Positions 45,924-58,237 of a stretch of DNA of 64,000 bases are shown here, one piece after another. The stretch spans positions 4,055,041-4,119,040 of the forward strand of contig OZ025278.1 of NCBI GenBank assembly GCA_964019165.1. Direction: 5' to 3'. Under the pieces are notes generated by a model. It saw nothing but the letters and a program-made list of their open reading frames with translations. It was not told the origin of the DNA and searched no databases. Source of the stretch: Mastigias papua (Eukaryota; Cnidaria; Scyphozoa; Rhizostomeae; Mastigiidae). Each line of letters opens with the position of its first letter. Position 1 is the first letter of the stretch. A program made the translations under genes and the position numbers.

Positions 45924-46202
45924 CAATGGCCGCCAAAAGTAGTTGGAACAGTAGCATGGAATTGCCTAGAAATAGATGTTTAACGCTTCATTGTCGTATT
46001 TCACGTAAACAGCCCCCCTCCCCCCTGAAACAATGTTGAGAAGAACGAAGAATATGTCCCTGGATGTGCGGTGCACTTGGTGAAGTTAGATCTCAATTTT
46101 TCTTCGTTTCCTAGCCATATCACAACATTGTACAGGGGGGGGGGGGGGAGATAGTTTATAGAGATAAGAAGCAAGGTGTTCCAAGAGTTTTGGCGGCCAG
46201 TG
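45924..46202. mobile_element. Tc1/mariner-type MITE, 279 bp
   Basis: Inverted ends CAATGGCCGCCAAAAGTAGT and, reversed, CACTGGCCGCCAAAACTCTT, with TA on both sides. C-rich and G-rich blocks (ccccctccccc; gggggggggg) lie inside. A similar end occurs at 50,229. No coding. Confidence 0.7.
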
Positions 46203-47657
46203 TAGATCTTCTCTTTATTTTACTTTCTACAATTTCGCAATGGTGACGGTTGATGAACAATTTCACAATACCTTTGATTTTCATAGTTATAGCCAAAGTG
46301 CACCACTGCTGTTGAGCACGTTCCACACTTTTCCTAAACAATAACCAGTAATGAAACCAGCTTTGGAAAGGTGAGTGGGGGGGGGGGGAGCAACTGTGAA
46401 TAGGTAGGACGGGGATCTTGGGGCGCTACCCTCGGGGAATGTTTTGAAACGGCGCCCTTGACAGGAACGCCGGAGCTAGGGGGCAAGGGGGCTGCAGCCC
46501 CCATTTTTCTGCTCATGTATGATATCAAGATTGAGGCATTCGATCCAAATAGAAAGTATATCTCCTTTTTCCGTGTTAAAGCTCACTCACCTTTTAAAAA
46601 GTACCAGTGCCGGAGTCATCAAGACCCATTGGAGGTAAATAATCAAGTTTTTTTAAAACATGGTGCTATAGACTGGTCCAAAAGTCTCATAAATATGTAC
46701 AGTCAAGGAAGGGTTCTTAGCAGATGTATTCGTAAATTTTTCGGCACAACATCTGACCCATTTCATTGATGTTCCCATGATGATAGGGAAGTGAGTTTGT
46801 CACTTTATAGCATAGCCTCTTTTAACATATTTTTACTGGGGGGAGGGGGGCAAACTCAAAAAGAGACGTGATGCTAGGACAGCAAGCTAAGGGCATATGA
46901 TTATTTCCTGGCAAATATCAAGACTGTGTCATTCACAGCTGTGATATATTGAAACAATGTTCATAAATCTCAAGTATTGGCATAAAAAATTTTGGAGATG
47001 AAATCTCTAGTTTTGTAATTGTAACAATAACGTACTGTTTGTGTATTACACAGTTTCCTAATGTTGTGCAAAAATTTTATTGTGTTTCATTCTTTTGCTG
47101 ATGAAACTCAAGGGGTCCCATTCATTGGAACACGATGACAACAGTAGTTGTTTGAGAACATAGCTGAGAACCTATACAAAAAGAGATATTTTTCTGGGGT
47201 CAAAACCTTTTCACTCGGGGGGCAAAGTTGAGAACTTTTTGTATGTTAAAAAGGCCCTGCTTTATAGGTATGTAAGTTTAACTATTTCTTTCATGTGATA
47301 TTTTTTATAGGCTCAGCATTGATAAGGAGGATGAGGAGTGTCAGCTCGACAACTTGAACACGGATCCACGACAACAGAAACACAACTAAGAATTCACGGC
47401 AACTAGAAACTCACACGGCGTCCCTTCGTGGTCGCTTGAACAAGACTGACTTGACAAACAAGTACAATAGCTGATATCTAACAAACAACACACTCACAAT
47501 AGAATTACCATAAACCTGCCATAAACACAGAAGTGATGACAATAATGATGGTGATTGAACAACGTTTTGTTTTGTTATATCAATGTCAATCTAAAACTCA
47601 ACAAAATACAATATTCTGTGCCGTCCATAGCAGAAAAGGACATGATGTCATCTGGTT
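46203..47657. other. Non-coding stretch with a C/G-rich transposon end
   Basis: At 46,462 CAGGAACGCCGGAGC is followed by a G-rich block and CTGCAGCCCCC, resembling the end of the element at 17,121. Downstream, 46,515-46,769 has an 84-codon frame without recognised motifs ('DIKIEAFDPNRKYISFFRVK'). No other feature is recognised. Confidence 0.4.
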
Positions 47658-48708
47658 CTTGCAGTAGTCACATGACCATTACGTAATCTCGATTATGGTT
47701 GGCCAATTCGGTCTGGTGGGCAAAACAACTTGTTGCAGAGAAAGGCAATGTCTGAACTGCAAGTAGTTGGCTGTGAATAGCTGAGCCGCTGCTATCATTC
47801 ACCGGTAATTTGTCAAGTCTTAAGTAATTTCTAAATATCTCAGTTCACATACTATTTCATTCACATTGTATCAGCATTTTCTCATGCAAACAAAGTACTC
47901 TGAATGCGTTTATGAGTTCCACTTTTAACCCCGCAAAGTCAATCAAGTCTAGGAAAGCATGACCACAGTCGTGGTCAATAACTTGATAATTTTAGTTATT
48001 TGCCTATCTGAAATGTGACGACAGGTTTTAAAAGCTTTAGATTCCTTCTGGAAGCATTCACTTCGTAAACTCTGAGTGTATTGCCATCAAATTAATAGAC
48101 TGTTCCCTTTGTAAACAGTCAGAAGATTTCGCGTGCTTTTTGCTGTCCTTGGCCCTCGATTACATATGCTGTAATCTGTTGGTATACAGTCAAAAACGCT
48201 GTGAAAGCAATTACCCATCGTCCGGGCAGGTTGAAGGCCTGAGTGTTTTTGAAATTAAAACAACAGTCTTTTATATCGATGGCAATACAGTCAGAGTTTA
48301 CGAAGTGAATGCTTCCAGAAGGAATCTAAAGCTTTTAAAACCTGTCGTCACATTTCAGATAGGCAAATAACTAAAATTATCAAGTTATTGACCACGACTG
48401 TGGTCATGCTTTCCTAGACTTGATTGACTTTGCGGGGTTAAAAGTGGAACTCATAAACGCATTCAGAGTACTTTGTTTGCATGAGAAAATGCTGATACAA
48501 TGTGAATGAAATAGTATGTGAACTGAGATATTTAGAAATTACTTAAGACTTGACAAATTACCGGTGAATGATAGCAGCGGCTCAGCTATTCACAGCCAAC
48601 TACTTGCAGTTCAGACATTGCCTTTCTCTGCAACAAGTTGTTTTGCCCACCAGACCGAATTGGCCAATCATAATCGAGATTACGTAATGGTCATGTGACC
48701 ACTGCAAG
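47658..48708. mobile_element. 1.05-kb foldback element with ~430-bp arms
   Basis: The left arm (47,658-about 48,090) and the right arm (about 48,290-48,708) are near-perfect inverted repeats, from CTTGCAGT(A/G)GTCACATGAC inward to 'gtaaactctgagtgtattgc' / 'gcaatacagtcagagtttac'. The loop is about 180 bp. There is no transposase and no clear target duplication. Confidence 0.85.
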
Positions 48709-49321
48709 TACCTTATTCCTTTAACAACAATCTAAGAATACAAAACAAAGAACAACAAAAGCAATACAAAAACAAAGTTTAAGCACTCTGTGTACCATGG
48801 CACCATCCCAATTTGACAGGCGCCAGCATGCGCCAGCCTGGGTGGTTTAAATTGATTGAAAAGAAATTTGCACCGGCAAGGCTTCTGCCGAGATGATTGA
48901 GATCTGGCTGTTGATGTGTGGTGCCATGATTCACAAAGAGCTTAATTACGCCTACAATAAATAAAAATATGTAAGGGGTCACTGTTAGTGAGCTCTCCAA
49001 AGAACTCCCTAAAGGAAAAGCTCCATGAACCAAAGATGCCCCAGGCCACAGAGCAGCCACTCCACCACCAAGAACCCCAGACCAGACACCGCCCCAAAGA
49101 GCCGAATGAGCAGGGCCCAGGCCCAACTCAGCAAGCTACCCCGAGCAATACCCAGCCCGCAGCACCCCGGCAACGGAAGCGGCAGTCCAAGGCCAACGTG
49201 AACAACGTGAACTGTAGATTGAATCATAGACAAAGAACAGCAATCAACAGAAATGAATGACACTCTACATAGCATAACGTAATTAGGAAACAAAAGACAA
49301 AACTAGTACTTCAACAACTTA
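48709..49321. other. Non-coding stretch with a C/A-rich island
   Basis: 49,010-49,210 is conspicuously rich in C ('ccccaggccacagagcagcc', 'ccccagaccagacaccgccc') compared with the AT-rich surroundings. The open frame across it gives a Pro/Gln-rich string without known motifs. It may be part of a retroelement 5' region. Confidence 0.4.
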
Positions 49322-49880
49322 GGCTGCGTGCACACTGAGCGAAGCGAAGCAAAGCGAAGCGAACGAGCGAATTAGCGTACAGATAGTTTGTATTGACAAC
49401 AATACGTCTGTTCACACCGAGGCAGAGCGAAAGCGAAACGGAGCGAGAATATTACTTCGCATGTATTTGGTCGCAGCGAAATGAAGCGAAGAGCATCGTT
49501 GGACCTGGTTTATTTGATGAAATCAGTAAATGCCATGTGTAATATGAGCAATAACTTACTGAAATCGTTTATTCAGTGAATGGAGTGTATAGAAGTTTAA
49601 CCTGAACGCAATTACAAGTCTTGTTCTACTGATACCAGGTTTTGAGATTTAGTACCTTGGTCCAACATCGTTTTATTTTCAAAAGTAGAGAATAGTTAAG
49701 AAATATTCTCTTTGTGGATAAAAGCATTCTTTTTCATGTTAAGTACACAATTGCCGTGGTAAAGTTCAAACTAAGTCAATGTCAGATTCACGGCTTTTTC
49801 GCTCTCTGCATGATGTTCCGTTCGCTTCAGTTCGCTTCTGCTCATTCGCTTCGCTTTGCTTCGCCTCGCATTTCGCTCGA
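49322..49880. repeat. GCGAA-rich inverted-repeat element, partial
   Basis: The left part (49,322-49,500) starts GGCTGCGTGCACACTGAGCG and is crowded with GCGAAGC words. The right part (49,800-49,880) has the reverse complement words GCTTCGCTT. The right tip is missing, so this looks like a partial non-autonomous DNA transposon ending close to galactosyltransferase first exon B. Confidence 0.5.
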
Positions 49881-49997
49881 ATTCTTTTCTGTGATAACAG
49901 AGACTTTGATCTGTCGCATTACGCCTGTTCAAACAACATTACTGAGTGCAGGCACGCACGCACGGCGTCTTTTGTTGGAAGGCAAATACAGTTTGGA

Positions 49998-50190
49998 ATG
50001 AGATCCATCAAATGTTTCATATCAGCGATCGCTGTGTTGTGCTTCATATGTGTTGTTTTACTTTTACTGGATGTAAAGAACTCTACAGAGTTACTGACAC
50101 AGAGATTCAGTCTTTATGACACCCGAATGAACCTGGCACACAGAGGGGACGAGGATTTACCATGTTGCAAATGGGACGAGAACCTCTTGG
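49998..50190 (+). CDS. Beta-1,4-galactosyltransferase-like first exon, copy B (intact)
   Basis: ATG at 49,998 encodes MRSIKCFISAIAVLC, followed by a hydrophobic stretch to about residue 24 (type II signal-anchor), 'KNSTELLTQRFSLYDTRM' and 'EDLPCCKWDENLL'. The exon ends CTCTTGG|gtatgc in phase 1, which fits the stem exon at 29,982. In B4GALT this part is the cytoplasmic tail, Golgi anchor and stem start. The 5' flank (49,895-49,995) resembles the two sides of the IS3EU-like insertion, as an uninterrupted version. The catalytic exons that should follow are not seen downstream. Confidence 0.7.
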
Positions 50191-50351
50191 GTATGCAGGT
50201 TTATTTACTATTGTAGCATTAATTACACCTACAATCGTTGCCAAAATTGTTGGAACGAATTGCAGATTTTTCACACTTTTCAATACCTAGCTCCCCCCTC
50301 CCCAGTACAATGTTGTGTTACTGGGATGGGAAATATAGAACAATAATCATT

Positions 50352-51100
50352 CGGCGGATCTTAAGAGAACGGACCCCACCAAATGTTTATAAATTATATA
50401 TCAATCGATAGGTCTCGCCCTCCCAAGTAAGAATCTGCAATAATATTTGCGGAACACTGCAGCATTTAGAAGTTATGACGTTTTTCATAGTAGGGCCTAG
50501 CACACGTTTCCGCGAATATTTACAACATTGCAAGTCTAATTTCCACATAATTTATAAACCATATGAAAGCAATCATTATGTACATCAAGAATATGCAATA
50601 AAGTCATCCACTTTTAGAGAGGGATGGGAAATATAGAAGAATAATCACTCACCCAAGTCACTGCCTCCGCCATTTCACTACAATCATGTTTACGCTGTCT
50701 TGTACACAAACCACAGAGAAGTAAACTAGCATTCGTCCTTCCCATTGCCAACAATACGAAGTAAAGAACAAGTGTTTCACAATTTGTAAACATCAGCTCT
50801 ATCAAAATCGTGGAATATGTCCTTTCTCCGCAGACTTGAATTCCTTCGCTGCCCTTGCAGAAGTTTACCTTTGACGCCAACGTGTTGAAAAATCACTGCA
50901 GGCATCTTTCGGCATTTGTATTTACCCCCTAAATCTAGTTGTATCACTTAACACTTGCATCTTGACTAAAAGGAATCAGGCGTAAAATGCTGCAGTATTC
51001 CGCAAATATTATTGCAGATTCTTACTTGGGAGGGCGAGACCTATCGATTGATATATAATTTATAAACATTTGGTGGGGTCCGTTCTCTTAAGATCCGCCG
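50352..51100. mobile_element. Inverted-repeat element, 749 bp
   Basis: Ends CGGCGGATCTTAAGAGAACG and the reverse complement enclose arms of about 115 bp ('aatgtttataaattatatat', 'tcgccctcccaagtaagaat'). ATT occurs just before the left and just after the right end, a possible 3-bp duplication. An 88-codon minus-strand frame inside (50,880-50,614) has no recognised motif. Confidence 0.75.
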
Positions 51101-52221
51101 ATTTTTCCCTAGGCCCATTAGACTATCTTCATTTAGATCCACTGGCCTATTTTGTTTGTTACATTGCAATTGTTTTTGCTTCATTGTATTTACTTATCTA
51201 GCTGACTGTTTACTATTATTTAGTCTATTGTTTAGCAAATTGTGTAACTTTTGGAACTTTGAAACACCCAAATCATCAACGTGAATAATACCAGTTTCAT
51301 AAACACCCAATGTTCTCTTGTACGGTGTATTGTCTAATGTCTAAATTGCCTACACCCCAATCATTTAGGAACAAATTAAGAGCAATTCACACTGGAAATT
51401 TGAAAAATTAAGAACAGCCAGCGGTAACCTCAATTGTACTGGTTCTTATAAAAAGGAGTGTATCTCCATATCTTTAGATTGGTGGAGTTGCAGGTAGTCA
51501 GCTGTCTATCAGTGTTTTTATGACCTAGTTTCTCCTAAGAATATATGCAGTGAGAATGCAAAAAGGTTCCTTTTGTGTAGAGAAGGAAATAGCACCAAAG
51601 AAATTGATTCTTCTTTTAAACCATGCCATACTGTGTGTGCCAGTCATTATTGTGATTACTTACACTGTTACAAAATATATGGATTTCTCTGGTTACTCAA
51701 AAGAAAGCAGATAAAACTTTCTTTCCCATGTAAACTTTATAGAAATTACTTTTTATCACCATACTTTACCTCCTCATTGAATCTTTTCTCTGTTAGTACT
51801 ATTACTTTTTGTGATAATGATGTAATGTATGGAAGGAGCCCTATCAATGCCCCCCCCCCCTACTAGTTTGTGCAATTTTGCTATCATCAGTTTTTATGAA
51901 CTGTGAAACTAGATGATTGCTTCATATTTGAAATTTTGGAGAAGATTTAGAAACCAGGTGCAAAGGTTAGATGCCCAATGTGTCAATCTTAAAGAATAGA
52001 AGGTTTATCCCTACATTGTTACATTGTTATCATTGCACCTTTGCCCTTCTTACTCTGGATTCATTGGTGCTGCTTTTTGTCTCCAATTGCTTTCATTTTG
52101 TCAAAGAATGGATATGAACTCCTTCAGATTCCGTATGGTAATGAATGCATCTTATATACTTATTTGACCAAATAAGGTAGAAGGAGCATGAAAAAATGTT
52201 CAAATTATCAGACTATCTCCT
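51101..52221. other. Non-coding stretch
   Basis: No gene or mobile element is recognised; a C-run lies at 51,850-51,859. Confidence 0.4.
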
Positions 52222-52416
52222 ATGACTACAAGCTTTTTCCTCAAAATTTTGAAATGTCATGTTGAACATTTGACCAAATCTTATAGGCAATCAGTTGACA
52301 ATATAGTTGAAGCCAATAAGCATTTGTCTATACTGAAGGCACTCATCTTGTGTGCCAGACAGAACATCCCCATCATGGTGGTGATCAAGCTATTACAGTC
52401 AGGAAGACTGTTATAA
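52222..52416 (+). pseudogene. hAT-like transposase fragment
   Basis: 'YRQSVDNIVEANKHLSILKA' followed by 'LILCARQNIP' resembles the 'l..ii..i.fcgRq.ipl.gh' segment of hAT-family (DUF4371-like) transposases. After 'NIP' the expected reading moves to another frame ('HHGGDQ'). Only about 60 residues are left. Confidence 0.4.
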
Positions 52417-54735
52417 ATTGACTTAGGTCAACATTGGGCAGGCCTACTATGGTGCTAGGAACATACACTCTTCTGTTTTGTTATCCAAGCAAGTAGAGGT
52501 CCTGACTTGCATTATATAATGCAATGTACATACATGAAATGCAGAAAAATGAATTTTAATTGAATGGTGGAGCCATCTCATCAAAAGTACATTGATTACT
52601 GATTTAGTAAATTATAGTGGGCTTTTAGAGAAAACGAAAGGTTATTAGTTTTATAATTTAAGGTATTAGTGTATGACAGACAATTTCTCTATGGTTCCGA
52701 AAACTCGTGTTTTGACTTGTAATACCCAGTTATGGATCCAGAAAAGTCTGACAGACTTCAGGAGAGCCAATCAATTACTTTCTTTGTTCTATGCTGAGCC
52801 AACAAAATAGAACAGACATGAGTTTGATATGAAATTTTGAAAGACAATTAGAAAATCAAATTAAGGCTGTCGCGATAACTGTACGCTCACTATCGTACTT
52901 CAAAGAATGAAGGCTATTGTATGATATAGGAGGATTGCTGGAAGAGAAGCGAATCTCACAAAAATCGTAAATATATGCTACTGGTAAAAAACTGGGTGTG
53001 GCCAACGCACAGCCTTTTGACCACGCCCTTTTACTGATATGTTTCTTGTGCTGTGCGGCAGTCAGTTTTATCTCTGGATCCGCCTCTGTTTGGGTATATC
53101 CAATTAAGGTATAACTTGAACTATATGATTTGGTTTTAGAGATGTCAGTTTTGTGGAAGGCAGTCCTCAAGCAGACAAAAGCAATTGAGTAGTTATTTTG
53201 CAGCATGTTGCTGCATGAAAGAATAGGTACAATACATAAAAGCTAAAGGGATCACTGTTGTGTAAAAGGGAAAAAGAGATGTGATTCATAATCCTGAGAT
53301 AACAAATGCAGAAAAAGGAGGCAACAATCTTCCAATATAAAATTTCTGCATGTTTCATTTGTCAGAAATTGTGCATAATTTTTAGCTATTACTACCAATG
53401 CATCACCTGCACTACACTAAGGGTAAACCCTCTTAAAGATAATTTTTAGGAGGCTACTTGTCTCATCACTGATGCTAGACAGGTGAAGTGGATATATGGT
53501 GCATATCACTCTAGATAGGGGTAACTAAGAACAAAGCTGCAAGTACTAGTGTTGGGGCTTTTCGTTATCTAATAATATTTCCCACTGAAACTTCCCATTA
53601 CAAGTTCTTGATAAGCAAATCTGACATATATAACGTTAAACCTTACACATATGAACGCTGTTTAACAACTTCAACTAAAGCCAGACAACCGAAACGTACC
53701 AGACTGTACTGCAAAAGCGATTGTGCATACTACATGACACATACCATCGATAACTATAAAAATAGTAGTTAAATCCGGTAATTTAGCTGACTGAGTCACA
53801 CAAATGGCATACCACTTTCAGATACTAATATCACATATTTTATAAATAAAACATAAGTACTAGACATCTAGCTGAATCAACAGGAATCTTCACCTTCTGT
53901 TACCAATAGGACCCATGCACCTAGGCCCTCAGTTGATCATGCAATACCAGCTTCCTGGAAAACTTCAAGAGGTTGCCAGTCTTACCCCAGTTCTCCATAC
54001 ACAATAATGATAGTTAAGCATCTATCAAAATCTCTATGATAACCAGTGTTTCTTCATTTAAACGTATCTCTCGTATAATTATTAGCTAATTTACTTGTCA
54101 GGTAGGCTCGATCTCACTCGCACGCATTGCCATTGTATCACGTGTATATGGTGTTCCTATGGCCCATTCCTTTGAGTACAAGTGCCAGTGTGCCAGCCCA
54201 CGCCTCCTTCGTCTCAACATTCGCAACTCGCAACGTCCTTAATTATAACTAATTATAACTTATGGGCTATCTAACATTGTTTAAGGCAACTGCATATTGG
54301 AGTCATATTACGCTGTGAGGCCGCATGCCCTCTATTACAATCCCGGCGACCAAGATTCGCAAGAAGCTTCTTCCCCATACAAAACCAATAGGCTTTTTGA
54401 TGTTGGCGTTGCGGAATACATTCGCAAAATGTGAAGGAACTTCGCAAAATGCTTGGCAACTGACAAGTAAACATTCGCAACTGCCTAGATACCGATAAAG
54501 GCTTGTCTGACGTTAGAAAGCGAAATTGCTTCGCAGAGGCAAACACATAAGAAACTATTTACGTAAAGTAACGAGCAAAATCACAGATTGAGGAGCCATA
54601 ACAGGACTATCGTTGCAATAAGTTTTGCCTATTCTATTAATTTTCTTATCAATTGTCATTTTCTTGTATGCAAAAAGTTCTCTGAAAATCTGACATTCGC
54701 ATCTGCGAATGTTGCGAATGTCTGGATCCGCCACT
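52417..54735. other. Non-coding stretch with hAT-type transposon ends
   Basis: Two hAT-like tips read on the minus strand: CAGAGGCGGATCCAGAGAT starting at 53,087 and CAGTGGCGGATCCAGACATT starting at 54,736. The second is followed inward by repeated 'attcgcaa' words (54,200-54,720). Their partner ends were not located. No gene is recognised. Confidence 0.45.
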
Positions 54736-54739
54736 GGTA

Positions 54740-57700
54740 TTGAAGATGCTTTCAGAAGAGGAAGATTCATTTTCAAAGGGAGACTCAGATATAGGGTGTG
54801 CAAGTGAATTAAATATGGAAATTAAGTTACATGATCATACAACTGTTCAACACTCATACCGATCTGTACCATGCCCACTCTATGCAGAAGTAAAAGCATA
54901 CATTGAAGACCTACTAAACAGAAGATTCATCACCAACTCCAGGTCACCTTATTCCTCTAGTGTTGTATGTGTACGCAAAAAGGATAATAGCTTACGCCTT
55001 TGTATTGATTATCGACAGTTAAACAGTCGTACAATCCCTGACCGTCATCCTCTACCTCGCATCCAAGAAACACTTGAAAGCCTTGGTGGCAACCACTGGT
55101 TTAGTGTCTTAGACCAGGGAAAGGCATACCACCAGGGATTTGTTCATGAAAAGTCAAGACACCTCTCGGTTTTCATAATCCCCTGGGGATTATGGGAGTG
55201 GGTGCGGATACCTTTTGGGCTATCTACAGCTCCTGGTGTTTTTCTGCGTTGTATGGAAGAGTGTGTGTCAGATTTGCGAGACAAGTGTTGCGTTCCTTAT
55301 TTAGATGACATAATCGTATTCAGTCCTACTTTCAAGGAACATATCGAGCATGTCCGACAGGTATTACAGAGGCTCCGCACGAAAGGTATCAAACTAAAAG
55401 CAAAGAAATGTCAGTTGTTTCAAAACAAGGTCAGTTATTTGGGCCGTCTTGTTTCGTCTGAAGGACATTGTATGCACCCTAAGAACACACAAGCTGTAGA
55501 AGCACTACGAACCACCCATCCTACAAATGTGAATGAGGTACGAAAATTATTAGGCTTTCTGGGATATTATAGACGCTACATTAAAGATTTTGCAAGGATA
55601 GCAAAACCTCTCAGCGACTTCCTAGTGAATAGTTCAGAAAGTACAGGAAAGACAAGATCAACATCAGCCACAAAGAGATCTAGCGAGGGATCAGTAAAGT
55701 CAAATCATACTATCAGTTGGACAGAGACACAGACCAAATCGCTAAACGTTGTGATAGATTGTTTATTAAAGCAACCAGTTATGGCTTTTTCAGATTATAA
55801 ATTACCCTATCTAGTTCACATTGATGCATCAGCTGAAGGTCCAGGTGCTGTTTTGCACCAGAAACAAGGGACAGACCTGAAAGTCATCGCATATGCCTCA
55901 CGCACATTGACAAAAGCTGAGAAAAATTCTCATTATCATGCAGGCAAATTGGAGCTGTTAGCCTTCAAATGGGCAATTACGGAGCAATTCCGAGAATATC
56001 TATATTATGTCTCATCGTTTACTGTTCTAACTGATAACAATCCATTGACCTATATCAATACTACTGCTAAGCTGAATGCTACGGCACATCGATGGGTCTC
56101 TGAACTTGCAGAATATCAATTTTCAATTCGTTATAGACTAGGGAAAATAAACAGAAATGCTGATATCTTGTCACGATTGCCTAAGGACGTAAAATTTCAG
56201 CTTGATGAATATACTGAAGAAGCCTCGGATCGTGTTATTAAAGCCAGTATACAAAGTATTACCAATTTAAATACTCTTGAAAATGCATGGGGTTTAGGTT
56301 TAGCTGCTGATGATACTGTTCTTAATGAACACATACCCCATATGGGCAATTTACAGTTCAAACAAGTTTCTAATACTGATTTCTTGAGGGCCCAGGACAA
56401 TGACCCAATTATTGGCCGAGTAAAAAAATACAAATCTCTGGGACGAGAAGTAACTAAGGAAGATAGACTTCATGAAAGTCCAGGTGTTAAACTGCTCATG
56501 AAAGACTGGAAGCGCTTGGTTGTGGGGGAAGATGGTATATTGCGGAGAAACAATGGAGGAAATGTACAGCTTGTCCTGCCGCAAGTTTATCATTCTCTAG
56601 TATTTAAGGAATTGCATCGTGATCTTGGTCATCTTGGATCGGAAAGAGTTTCTTGTTTAGCACGAAAATGGTTTTACTGGCCAAAAATGCATCGTGATAT
56701 TGATCACTATATTAGGAAGGTATGCCAATGTATTCAGCAAAAGAAACCAACTCTACCAACGAGAGCACCATTACAGAGCATCACAACATCTGCACCTTTT
56801 GAATTAATTTCCGTTGACTTTGTACATCTGGAGCGATCATCAGGTAGTTTCGAATATCTCCTAGTAATAATGAACCATTTTACTCGATGGGCACAGGTTT
56901 ACCCCACAAGAAACAAATCTGCTAAAACAGCTGCTAAGGAGATATTTGATGATTTCATTTTGCACTGTGGCTTTCCACACCGCCTACACCATGACCAGGG
57001 AGGTGAGTGTGAAAATAGACTGTTCCACCATCGTCAAGAATTATGCGGAATAACACGATCAAGGACTACCCCTTACCACTCGCAAGGAAATGGACAGGTA
57101 GAAAGATTCAACCGTACATTACTAGGGATGTTAAGAACACTTCCTGAAAGCCATAAGACACATTGGAAGGATCATGTTGACAAGCTTGTGTATGCCTACA
57201 ATGTTGCCAAAAATGATGCAACAGGATACTCTCCTTACTTCTTATTGTTTGGACGTGATCTTATTCTTCCAATTGATTTAATATTTGAGGAAAGAAAAGC
57301 TAAAGTTACAGTCTCACATAGTCAGTATGTTAAAGAATGGTAAGAAGCAATGAGAGAAGCATATTTAATTGGCAAAGAAAAGAGTTTGAAAGCGGCACTT
57401 CATGGAAGACAGCAATTCGATAAAAGAGTCATATGTACTGTTCAACAACCTGGTGATAAAGTACTGCTTCGGAACCTATCAACGAGAGAAGAAGGCCCAG
57501 GAAAACTACGTTCATACTGGGAGCAAGAGATCTACGAAGTAATTAAAAGGCACAGAGATGATAGCACAGTCTATATCATAAAGCCTTTGCAAGGAGAGGG
57601 AAAGTCGAAAACAGTTTATCGAAAACTGTTACCGCCATGTCCATTTTTGCAATTGGAGAGTACAGCAAACGGATCACAAAAGGCAATGGAGGGGAAAACA

Positions 57701-58237
57701 AAACAGAAAAGAAATAGAATAAAAGGAATGGAAGAGGTCTGTAGGAGCACTGATCAAGAGTCAGACAGTGAGAATGATATGCTGTCTCTAGAACCTAACG
57801 ATTACTCTAACTATCTACAATCATTAGAACCCAACAAAGAAAGAGCACGAAGAGTACATACATTGCCATTAGAGGATGAAGAATTAGCAAAGGATGATCA
57901 TATGATTGGAGAAGATGAAGCTTCTACTAATGCCAACGGTCCAGTCCAACAACAAGAAGATGAAGTGAATGAAAAAGACCATGATATGACAGAACAAAGC
58001 CCACCTAACGTCAAACACTATCCACGGCGAGTCAGAAACCGACGTCCAATATTCATGTATAACAGATTAGGAGAACCTAATTACTATGTGCACCAAGTAC
58101 AGAATCCAATGCTCTACCGGAACCAAGTTGCAGTCCAAACTCCTGTCGTTATACAACCTGCACCTATACCATACAATCCCATGGATTGGAAAGGATTCAG
58201 GGAAGGTCAGCCTGTACAAGGAGTTCCAGTTTATTAA
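54740..58237 (+). pseudogene. Gypsy-3 pol polyprotein, one internal stop
   Basis: The first ATG is 54,746, directly next to a hAT-type tip, so the 5' part (gag, protease) is lost. The frame runs to TAA at 57,341-57,343 and continues in the same frame to 58,237, about 1,165 codons. RT: '[15 protein letters not shown]', '[10 protein letters not shown]', 'YLDDIIVFS'. RNase H: '[16 protein letters not shown]'. Integrase: '[10 protein letters not shown]'-type finger with 'CQC', then the core 'SVDFVHLE', '[10 protein letters not shown]' and '[10 protein letters not shown]', and a C-terminal GPY-like part after the stop. No LTR was recognised on either side. The RT motif '[11 protein letters not shown]' marks a gypsy lineage different from gypsy-1 and gypsy-2. 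Confidence 0.75.

Noticed and set aside
48988..49260. A 90-codon Pro/Gln-rich open frame as a gene
   Set aside because: It has no recognisable domain, start context or neighbouring exon, and it follows from C/A-rich composition.
52856..53206. A 116-codon minus-strand frame as a gene
   Set aside because: Part of it runs through a hAT-type transposon tip ('EADPEIKL' from the CAGAGGCGGATCCAGAG end), so it is a chance frame.
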